In this document: in pieces, positions 1 through 6,265 of the stretch
Layout of the letters: every line of letters starts with the position of its first letter
How positions within the stretch are numbered: the first letter of the stretch is position 1
NCBI RefSeq assembly: GCF_030238365.1
Contig: NZ_JASSOT010000047.1
Span: 1 to 64,000, forward strand
Source of the DNA: Lelliottia wanjuensis
GTDB taxonomy: Bacteria; Pseudomonadota; Gammaproteobacteria; Enterobacterales; Enterobacteriaceae
Length of the DNA: 64,000 nt
Direction: 5' to 3'
The notes under the pieces: model-generated
Databases searched by the model: none
Told to the model about the DNA's origin: nothing
Seen by the model: the letters and a program-made list of their open reading frames with translations, nothing else
Program-made: the position numbers and the translations under genes

Positions 1-335
1 CTGGCATTCCTGAGGCGCTCAAACTCTTCTGCAGCGGCCATACGCAGAGGGGTGTAAATCTGTCCCTCCAGATCAATTAGCTGCCTGTGGGCAGGCATGG
101 CCGTATGATTCTTGCCAATAACCACACTATCCACCAGCTGAGAGACGCGGACACGGAATGCAAGCTGATCCGCTGGTGGCATCCATTCATCAGAGATAAA
201 GCTATTCAGGAGCTCTGCGCGCGCCTATATGCGCTCAACAGAGGATAGCTCACCGTTAACGGCATTATCAGCAAGGCGCTGGCGGTATGCCTCTATTGAT
301 TCATTATTTTTCGCGGTTTGATTCATCGTTTTCAT
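1..335 (-). pseudogene. Partial unknown ORF interrupted by an amber codon
   Basis: Reading leftwards from an ATG at 335 (or 326), an open frame runs off the left edge of the window except for one in-frame TAG at 225-227. Before the stop it encodes a short acidic N-terminus (MNQTAKNNESIEAYRQRLA...); after it the frame continues as a plausible soluble helical protein with residues such as FISDEWMPPADQLAFRVRV. The continuity on both sides suggests a recently inactivated gene, an amber-suppressed gene, or a sequencing error. I do not recognise the family. The three palindromes immediately upstream (357-495) look like its operators, which would fit a small autoregulated phage- or plasmid-type protein, but that is inference. 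Confidence 0.45.
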
Positions 336-356
336 CCTGGCATTTCTAAGCCTCAC

Positions 357-495
357 AAACTGCGAATTCGCAGTTTATAAACACGCGTAAAGACAGACAC
401 AGCAATGCTTTCACGATACTTTTTTCTAAGATTTAAATTTGCGAATTCGCAGTTTAAAACCTTAGGAAATCTTAGGGGAAAATTGCGAATTCGCA
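357..495. promoter_or_regulatory. Three copies of a palindromic operator (TGCGAATTCGCA)
   Basis: The 12-bp palindrome TGCGAATTCGCA occurs at 363-bp-region (361-372), 440-451 and 484-495. The first copy extends to a perfect 20-bp palindrome (AAACTGCGAATTCGCAGTTT, 357-376), and the second keeps most of the flanking AAACT/AGTTT. Repeated perfect palindromes directly upstream of the leftward ORF at 1-335 are what a dimeric repressor array looks like. No known regulator can be assigned by eye. The spacing (79 and 44 bp) is not obviously helical-phase regular. Confidence 0.6.
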
Positions 496-530
496 GAGGG
501 GGTAAGGGCCCGTAAACGGGCCTTGCTGAA

Positions 531-788
531 TCACCTGATAATCTTTTCACCGAGAAAAATAGCGATACCGGCAACCAGCGCGTTAAGCACTATGTACATC
601 GTGAAATAGTTATCCTCCACGCGGTCGGGGTAAGGTTCTATCTTCTCCGTCGGGATATAATTCATCAGGTCCGTGACGGCATATTTCAGACTTTCGGCCA
701 GCGGATCGAACATTCCCGAAAGCATCAGCACGAAAGTAATAGCCAGAAACGCCAGCAGGCGCAAAGACCACTTAGCAGGGCGTGACAT
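531..788 (-). CDS. Small two-TM membrane protein, candidate immunity protein
   Basis: Encodes 85 residues starting at the ATG at 788, chosen because AGGGAG lies 7 nt upstream; an upstream in-frame ATG at 812 has no such site. Two hydrophobic helices are visible (about residues 9-26 and 62-80) around a loop of roughly 35 residues rich in acidic residues and proline (TEKIEPYPDRVEDNYF). The layout, helix-loop-helix with a basic C-terminus (EKIIR), is the same as in the two small proteins at 1297-1545 and 1542-1793. It is the last gene of the leftward hcp/effector gene string. No family is recognised; an immunity role is inferred from position and topology only. Confidence 0.55.
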   Translation of the reverse strand: MSRPAKWSLRLLAFLAITFVLMLSGMFDPLAESLKYAVTDLMNYIPTEKIEPYPDRVEDNYFTMYIVLNALVAGIAIFLGEKIIR

Positions 789-823
789 CGCAACTCCCTG
801 AGGCATTCCCAATCACCGTATTT

Positions 824-1258
824 TTATGGATCCTTTTGCTCCTCTAGCGCCTGGTCTGCCGCGCTCCCAACTTTTTCACATAGTTGTTTGCTGTGGTCCG
901 GACAGTTTTTCTGAGCACGTCTGGCAACCGCCTCTAAATCCCCACTGTCTAGCGTGGTGTCGATGTGATTAAGTACCCAATCACCAAAGGCGGGATTTTT
1001 TTTCGCCAGCGCATCGAGCGCCGGCAGCGTGTTCCACTTGTCCACCAGCAGGCGGATCACCGCCTCAGAGTTACCCTCAGCTATGCTCCCGTCGTCGCAT
1101 TGCCCGTAATGGCTGTAGTTCTCGCTAACCGCCTGCCAGCTGCTGAGACTATCCACGGCAAGATCTGCCGCCTCGGCATCCGCCGGGGTACAGTCTTTCG
1201 CCATGGCGTTACTCATGGCCAGCAGGAAAAGCGCAGCTATTGGGATAATCCGGTTCAT
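824..1258 (-). CDS. Exported cysteine-containing protein, candidate periplasmic immunity protein
   Basis: A 144-residue protein from the ATG at 1258 with a clear Sec signal peptide (MNRIIPIAALFLLAMSNAMA, cleavage likely before KDC). The mature part is about 124 residues, acidic and helical, with four cysteines (KDC, GQC, KNC, QLC) that could form two disulfides. That matches the general character of periplasmic immunity proteins for cell-wall-targeting T6SS effectors, and it lies downstream of the Tlde1-like effector on the same strand. It may instead protect against another toxin. The longer frame to 1339 is rejected because the signal peptide would then be internal. Confidence 0.55.
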   Translation of the reverse strand: MNRIIPIAALFLLAMSNAMAKDCTPADAEAADLAVDSLSSWQAVSENYSHYGQCDDGSIAEGNSEAVIRLLVDKWNTLPALDALAKKNPAFGDWVLNHIDTTLDSGDLEAVARRAQKNCPDHSKQLCEKVGSAADQALEEQKDP

Positions 1259-1296
1259 ATGAAATACGTCCTTACGCCATGAAGTCACGTAGCGAG

Positions 1297-1545
1297 TTAT
1301 CTGCGTGATCGTCTCATTGCAACGAATGCCACCAGCCACACCAGCAGGAAGGTTATTGCAGCCCTGCCAAGTATTATCAGATTGTTGTACATGTTATCCC
1401 ACTCGGCACCGGGAACCGGGCCGGCGATCTTTTCATATAGCGCAAAGAGATCACCAGCAGGGACAAGCGCATACATCAGGATCACCACCACAGCATAAGC
1501 AGCGAAAGACAACAGCCACAGCAGAGCAATATGAATAGCTTTCAT
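1297..1545 (-). CDS. Small two-TM membrane protein, candidate immunity protein
   Basis: 82 residues with two predicted membrane helices (about 5-27 and 55-77) and a periplasm-facing loop containing LFALYEKIAG and AEWDNMYNN. Its start codon overlaps the stop of the upstream gene (1542-1793) by 4 nt (ATGA), so the two are probably translationally coupled. The loop resembles that of the upstream gene (P..LF.L...I......A(D/E)W(N/D)), indicating ancient tandem duplication. C-terminus is basic (MRRSRR), consistent with a cytoplasmic end. Function unknown; immunity to the linked peptidoglycan-targeting effector is inferred. Confidence 0.6.
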   Translation of the reverse strand: MKAIHIALLWLLSFAAYAVVVILMYALVPAGDLFALYEKIAGPVPGAEWDNMYNNLIILGRAAITFLLVWLVAFVAMRRSRR

Positions 1546-1793
1546 CTGCCGCCACGTTTCTGCTTTAGCGTGCCTACAACCAATATTAATAAGGCATTAA
1601 TGAGCACTGACAAGCCTAGTGCTGTGAACATAAACAAATCGTTCCAGTCAGCCTCCGTAATAAATCCTATCGAATTACTGAAGAGCTCAAATAAATATAC
1701 CTCAGGCAAGAGGAGGTAGAACGCCGCAAAAATGATGAAAAAAGACAAAAACTGTGCGAGCCATAACCCGGCTTGTTTTGCTGGCGTCATCAT
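1542..1793 (-). CDS. Small two-TM membrane protein directly after the effector, candidate immunity protein
   Basis: 83 residues, starting at an ATG that shares one base with the effector's TAA stop (TAATG), so expression is coupled to the effector. Helices at about 8-29 and 52-75 flank a loop with LFELFSNSIGF and EADWNDLFMF; the tail is basic (KQKRGGR). Being the gene immediately after the DUF2778 effector, it is the first candidate for the cognate immunity protein. A second ATG at 1790 is an equally possible start. Paralogous with 1297-1545. Confidence 0.6.
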   Translation of the reverse strand: MMTPAKQAGLWLAQFLSFFIIFAAFYLLLPEVYLFELFSNSIGFITEADWNDLFMFTALGLSVLINALLILVVGTLKQKRGGR

Positions 1794-2269
1794 TAATACA
1801 CCTGAACTGTGCCGTATGCATAGAGTGAGCCAGATACCAGAAGCTTAGGGGTTTTCATGAGGGCATCTCGCAAGATCAAAAAGTGTGAAGGAGACGGCAA
1901 CGTAATACACCCGTTGCTTATCCCCTCATAGCCTGCTGGGTGAAGCCTGAAATTTCCTCGTTCTACCGCTTCAATAAACGTGTGGTCGTCAATGCTTCCA
2001 TCTACGCGGTATAGCGCAAACCATATTGAATGATCGGATCCTGTGTATTTAGTGGCAAATACGTCCTTCACCCGGGTGCCAATGCTTCGAGGTCTGTCCA
2101 CTATGTAGTATTGACCTGGGGGCAACGGGCCAGCCCCTTTAACTGCAACTGAGGCCGGGTTATTACGATGCTGACCTTCGTTCCCCGAGTACGCGGGGAA
2201 GAAACCAATACCAGGGCAACTGAGGTTTGATAAGCCGTTGCCATTCAGCCTGAACGTACACCGGATCAT
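1793..2269 (-). CDS. DUF2778 / Tlde1-type L,D-transpeptidase-like T6SS effector
   Basis: 158 residues from the ATG at 2269, which overlaps the hcp stop as ATGA and has GGAACGA upstream. The N-terminal part has the DUF2778 signature (FPAYSGNEGQHRNNP, then GPLPPGQYYIVDRP). The C-terminal part has the catalytic motif of L,D-transpeptidase-like enzymes: His110, then Ser118-Asn-Gly-Cys121 (HPAGYEGISNGC). Known Tlde1 proteins of Salmonella are secreted by the T6SS and act in the target periplasm on peptidoglycan tetrapeptides by carboxypeptidase/exchange activity. The gene follows hcp and is followed by small membrane proteins, supporting delivery with Hcp and a linked immunity function. An alternative start at 2281 lacks a ribosome binding site. 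Confidence 0.8.
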   Translation of the reverse strand: MIRCTFRLNGNGLSNLSCPGIGFFPAYSGNEGQHRNNPASVAVKGAGPLPPGQYYIVDRPRSIGTRVKDVFATKYTGSDHSIWFALYRVDGSIDDHTFIEAVERGNFRLHPAGYEGISNGCITLPSPSHFLILRDALMKTPKLLVSGSLYAYGTVQVY

Positions 2270-2748
2270 CGTTCGTTCCATGAGTCAGAGAAAATGATAT
2301 TCCCGTCGCAATGCTTCCAGGTGATTTTGTCGTAGCGGAGGGCGATCCCCTCGAGGTGATTGTGTTTCTCAGTGCTTTCGTTTTTGCAGTTGTGCATTAG
2401 CGGGCATACAGAAACGATTTTGACGCCTTCCAGCAGCATATTGAAGTATTCCACCTCCTGGCCTGCATCGTTGATTTTGTACCACTTAAATTCAGCGCTC
2501 TTAAGCGTCTGGCCGGTGGCTACGGCCTTGTAAAGATAGGGGCTGGAGTAATCAAACTCCTTTTCAAAATTGAGCGCGCTGTGTACCCGCGTGCCGGTGA
2601 TCTTGCCCGTATTGTTGTCGGTCGGCAGGAACAAACCGTGACCAAAACCGAGCACCTCTATGCTACCCTCGCGATCCCTTACATCAACCCCGCCCTTAAT
2701 ATCCGCGCCGCCGTCGTCTTTAAGCCATAAATAAGCTGGAATAGCCAC
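2266..2748 (-). CDS. hcp: Hcp, type VI secretion tube protein
   Basis: Encodes a 160-residue Hcp1-family protein: MAIPAYLWLKDDGGADIKG at the start, PTDNNTGKITGTRVH in the middle, SAEFKWYKINDAGQEVEYFN, and the family end KITWKHCDGNIIFSDSWNER. Hcp forms the hexameric inner tube of the T6SS and carries small effectors. The start is a GTG at 2748, picked because family members begin MAIP; an ATG 30 nt upstream would add an unusual ten-residue extension. Odd features are three cysteines (VSVCPLMHNC, KHC) in the C-terminal half, where most Hcps have none. No other T6SS structural gene is present, so this is an orphan hcp-effector cassette that would rely on an apparatus encoded elsewhere. Confidence 0.9.
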   Translation of the reverse strand: MAIPAYLWLKDDGGADIKGGVDVRDREGSIEVLGFGHGLFLPTDNNTGKITGTRVHSALNFEKEFDYSSPYLYKAVATGQTLKSAEFKWYKINDAGQEVEYFNMLLEGVKIVSVCPLMHNCKNESTEKHNHLEGIALRYDKITWKHCDGNIIFSDSWNER

Positions 2749-3521
2749 TTCATTAATTCCATTTAGTTGAAAAATCAACCAAACCTTACAGCTACTGAAT
2801 TTGACAAAATGTAATTTTTTATAAGCACAGAAACCTCGATAAATTATTAATATGGATAACTTATATTAATAATCGCACTCAATAAATTAAGCGGGAGGGG
2901 TATGGAATCTCTACACGCGCCAACATGCCAGATTGCCTACCCATCAAATTTTCACACCCGTGAAATTAAAAAAAGTAGGCTGCCTCGATGGGTGGGCGGG
3001 CGTCGGATTATGAACAAAAAAATGAACAACCCACCATCATCAAAAAATCAGAACTAAATAACAATGAGTTAGGTCGATAATGATGTTGTCAATGAAATCC
3101 AAAAAGATAGGCTACCCCTAATGTGTCTGTGCCCTGTGCTGCTGTCTCATACCATTACTTAGTACTGGTCTCATTGAGGCGAAGATCTACCACTATCTTA
3201 GTCATGTCCTTAACCACTTTGTTAATTCCGCTGTTCTGGTTCTGCTCTCCATTCTCATTAATCACGAATAGAGAGGACTCAGAGTTAATGGCCCGTGCTG
3301 CGTCTGATTTAGCGCTGCTGGCACAATGAGTAAAGCCGGTAGGATGTTTAACGACTTCCCGTTAACGTCCTGCAGTGTACGCATGTTGTAACTTTAATTG
3401 TTGAGTTATGTCTTGCCATCATTTTATAATTAGTTATTCTTATGTGTTAGCCTATCTTGGGACATTTAAACATGAAAATATCTAGAGGATATATTTATAT
3501 CACTTAAATTATATTTATTCT
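2749..3521. other. AT-rich intergenic region without a convincing gene
   Basis: About 770 bp between hcp and the AIPR gene terminator. It must contain the leftward hcp promoter. The only open frame of note is 3123-3329 on the plus strand (68 codons, hydrophobic middle) overlapping a 21-codon frame at 3326-3391 by ATGA; neither has a good ribosome binding site or a recognisable family, so both are left uncalled. Composition is clearly lower in GC than the core genes. Confidence 0.5.
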
Positions 3522-3547
3522 AAAAAATAAAGGGGCTTTCGCCCCTT
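3522..3547 (-). terminator. Rho-independent terminator of the AIPR gene
   Basis: Stem AAGGGGC/GCCCCTT with a TTTC-type loop (3530-3547), followed on the minus strand by a T-rich run (complement of TAAAAAAT). It lies 6 bp after the stop of the gene at 3554-5338. Confidence 0.85.
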
Positions 3548-3553
3548 ACTAAA

Positions 3554-5338
3554 TTATATTTTATTATCTATTTTTTTTACGAAAAATTCAAATGGGTTAC
3601 CACCTGTCATTGATTTCATGAATGGAGCAATAGTTCCGGCTGATCTTATAAATTCTTTTTGAGCCTTTTGAATTTCACCGCTATTTGATAATCGCCCTGT
3701 TGTACCAGGCCGCAAGAGAACAACAAGTTTCGAAAATACCTTAAGAAGATTCATCCATAAATCGCATGCCTGATCTTTTGAAACTGTTTTTTTGAATCCA
3801 ATTTTATATGGTGACAATATTTTAGTTTCTAGTAATGTTTCTAAAAGACCACTCATACCATGTACAGTCATGAAAGCACTTCCTCGCTCATTCAGAAAAC
3901 CAAGGAGATCTTTTTCATCCTGCATTATCTGACCTTGTTTCTGCTTCTCTTGCAATTCTGATTTGAGTAAATTGGCTGCCTCGTTGAGTGAATAAACAAA
4001 AAGAACATGCTGAGCAGAAATGACTTCATTGAAAGCAATTTTGTAATGTTTATCATCCTCCCATATCTGCATCTTATTATGATAACTATCATATGGGCTA
4101 CCATGCCATGCAGTAAGAGCCTGTGCAGCAGTATGTGATTCAATTTTATTTTTCTTATTCTCGAAAATATGGCCTCTTAAGCCGCCATCATATTCAGCGA
4201 TCCGTAAAGTTCTAAACTCATCTCTAAGCCTACTCTGAATTGTGTCATGCGCTCTAAAGTCAGATTGAATAACTTTATTTTGACTATTATTGAATCTAGT
4301 AATAGAACGAACGGTTTCTTTATTTTCACACTTGATAAATCTTACGCCAACCTCTATTTTAGACAAATCTTCTCGTGGATCTAGCTCCCCTAACGAACCA
4401 GTGGTCTGAGCGCCATTCACAATCCCAATGCCGGTAACTGATTTAATTAGTGCATCGTCGACTAATTCAAAATCGTGTACTAAGGCTGTGATGCCATTAT
4501 TAAAAACGAAGAAATCCTGTGGTGACTCTTTCGCTGAAGATTGTATTCCTGCATTTATAACCTTGTCCGAATCTTTATTGTTAGCTCCCATGAACCCTCG
4601 GACGTTTGGATTATACAACCCCCTACTCTCATATTTCCGATAAAGATCGGCCAACCATTGACCGTTAACAGTCGTAATGAAAGTTTTCCAATCAGCGTCA
4701 TGCATTAAAAAACCTTTTCGAGGCTCACCAAATTCAAATAGATCAGTAACAGCGATCGACTGTGATGATGCACGATAAAAACTGTCTAATGTTTCTAAAC
4801 CTACTTCTTTAAACTGCAATGCAATGTTTTTACTAACATCACCATATGCATCCAACATAGTTTTAATTCCAGCCACACAGAGCTCCATGTCCTGCTGGAT
4901 TTGAAGACTCTCAGGGCAGTTATGCACATACCAAACATGAACCGCACGAATGGTGCCTTCTCTTATAGCAGCCCTTGCATCTTTGATATGAGGAGCAACT
5001 CCCTCCGGAAGTTTTGCCTCATCTGTTGCCAGCAAAACTGACATAGCGTGCCCCAAATCAGTTCCTTTATTGCCTAAAGCACTTTTCCTAAATCTGCTCG
5101 ACTCATATGCTTGACAGACGACTATCACACCAAGATCGCGGCTTACAAAAAGCAAATCAATTTTGGCATCACCACCGCCTCCCGTAACAGCGGGTAGCAA
5201 AGTCGCAATGGGGTCATCAATACTGAAGCATAACTCCATTCCAAATGCAGCAATTTTATTCTCTTTAAATGGGTCTAGATCGTCTCTTTGTTTTAATGCC
5301 AACATAAATTGGCAATCATCGAAATCTTGATACGACAT
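3554..5338 (-). CDS. AIPR-family (abortive infection phage resistance) protein
   Basis: 594 residues with the conserved AIPR core: NPNVRGFMG (about 243-251), FFVFNNGIT (276-284), IVNGAQTTGSL (306-316) and ITRFNNSQNKVIQSD (346-360). The first 130 residues resemble a PD-(D/E)XK-type nuclease fold: GGGGDAKIDLLFVS followed by a beta strand ending VVCQAY, where the usual Q-x-K reads Q76-A-Y78, so the canonical lysine is missing or displaced. AIPR proteins are associated with phage defence, alone or within restriction/DISARM-like loci; here it stands alone with its own terminator. Codon use is much more AT-rich than the core genes, indicating horizontal transfer. Biochemical activity is not established by sequence. 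Confidence 0.8.
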   Translation of the reverse strand: MSYQDFDDCQFMLALKQRDDLDPFKENKIAAFGMELCFSIDDPIATLLPAVTGGGGDAKIDLLFVSRDLGVIVVCQAYESSRFRKSALGNKGTDLGHAMSVLLATDEAKLPEGVAPHIKDARAAIREGTIRAVHVWYVHNCPESLQIQQDMELCVAGIKTMLDAYGDVSKNIALQFKEVGLETLDSFYRASSQSIAVTDLFEFGEPRKGFLMHDADWKTFITTVNGQWLADLYRKYESRGLYNPNVRGFMGANNKDSDKVINAGIQSSAKESPQDFFVFNNGITALVHDFELVDDALIKSVTGIGIVNGAQTTGSLGELDPREDLSKIEVGVRFIKCENKETVRSITRFNNSQNKVIQSDFRAHDTIQSRLRDEFRTLRIAEYDGGLRGHIFENKKNKIESHTAAQALTAWHGSPYDSYHNKMQIWEDDKHYKIAFNEVISAQHVLFVYSLNEAANLLKSELQEKQKQGQIMQDEKDLLGFLNERGSAFMTVHGMSGLLETLLETKILSPYKIGFKKTVSKDQACDLWMNLLKVFSKLVVLLRPGTTGRLSNSGEIQKAQKEFIRSAGTIAPFMKSMTGGNPFEFFVKKIDNKI

Positions 5339-5669
5339 GCGATATGTTATCCTTAGGTTTAAAATGCCAATAAATAATAATTATCGGATGATTCATCATA
5401 TGAATTATCAACGGAGAGAAGAGGACCTGGATCACATTTTATGAAATGGGTAAAAATATGGATATACAGTGATCAGAAATGGTTAATTTTATTAAATAAC
5501 AAACTAACTATATAAATAAAACATAACCCATTATAATTTTTTTAAATTAGAACACAATAATCAAAGATCAGTGTTTCAAGTCCAGCCCCTCAACCAAACA
5601 TCAAGGGCTTACGCCAAAACGTAAGCCCTTAGTCATTTCCAGGATTAACCAATCAGCGTCGTGGACAAC
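5339..5669. other. Intergenic region with an inverted repeat, probable right edge of the accessory block
   Basis: AT-rich to about 5560, holding the leftward promoter of the AIPR gene, then changing to core-like composition. An 11-bp perfect inverted repeat (AAGGGCTTACG/CGTAAGCCCTT, 5603-5630) could be a terminator for the leftward gene at 5670-5969, although neither side has a strong T-run. No ORF of interest. Confidence 0.45.
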
Positions 5670-5969
5670 TCACACGAGCTCCCGCAATTGCTCCTGCATA
5701 TAGGCAGAAAAGTATTCAGGGTTCTTGATCACTACGTGGTCGGTTGCGTTAATTTTCTCGGCCCATCCGGCCACTTTCTTCGTAAAGTCGGGATCCCATC
5801 CCTCCTGAGCCCCGCGCGCCATCACGTCGCCGGCGCTGGCTGGTGTACCCAACTCTTTCAAATACTTGAATATTCCCTTCGCTGTACTCTCGTCCATCGA
5901 CTGCGGCACTGACGCGGAAGTGTCCATACCACCAATGAAATCCAATGCTTTCTCAATGACTGTTGGCAT
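5670..5969 (-). CDS. Small soluble protein of unknown function
   Basis: 99 residues starting at an ATG preceded by AAGGATAAGAGT, a good ribosome binding site. No signal peptide or membrane helix. The sequence is helical and mildly acidic (IEKALDFIGGMDTSASVP, then SAGDVMARGAQEGWDP, ending YMQEQLRELV). I do not recognise the family. It is monocistronic, with about 290 bp of non-coding DNA upstream that includes an inverted repeat (AACCTTT/AAAGGTT, 5988-6008) in its leader. A plus-strand frame at 5661-5912 is its shadow. Confidence 0.65.
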   Translation of the reverse strand: MPTVIEKALDFIGGMDTSASVPQSMDESTAKGIFKYLKELGTPASAGDVMARGAQEGWDPDFTKKVAGWAEKINATDHVVIKNPEYFSAYMQEQLRELV

Positions 5970-6265
5970 ACTCTTATCCTTAAAATTAACCTTTAGTAAA
6001 CAAAGGTTTGCTATGGCCTGAAATTGATCGGAAATTCAAAGAGATTGTCACGGTACCGGAAACCACATCACACACCCTTGAGCACTTCCGATACATTCCT
6101 GAAGCATTGCATAAACCACACCCCCGAACCATTAACCCCCTCACAAACATCTAAAACTAAAGAAATCCCCCGTCGCGCCGATCATCATCCGTGTGTATTA
6201 TTTCCTGTAGCTCTTACCACAACTAACCTTAACTCAAATACTTAAGCGCTAAAGCGAAAGGCATC

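Noticed and set aside
353-574. 73-codon minus-strand frame through the operator array
   Set aside because: It runs through the three palindromes, which are better explained as operators, and has no ribosome binding site.
3123-3329. 68-codon hydrophobic plus-strand frame
   Set aside because: No ribosome binding site and no recognised family; mentioned only as an open question in the intergenic region.
5566-5598. tRNA 3'-end-like sequence (TTTCAAGTCC...CCTCAACCA)
   Set aside because: No T-stem pairing is possible on the left, the acceptor strand is one base short, and no tRNA body or integrase gene is present. An att remnant cannot be excluded but is not supported.
6024-6245. 73-codon plus-strand frame upstream of the J-domain gene
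   Set aside because: Rich in His, Pro and Thr without structure, no ribosome binding site; composition looks non-coding.
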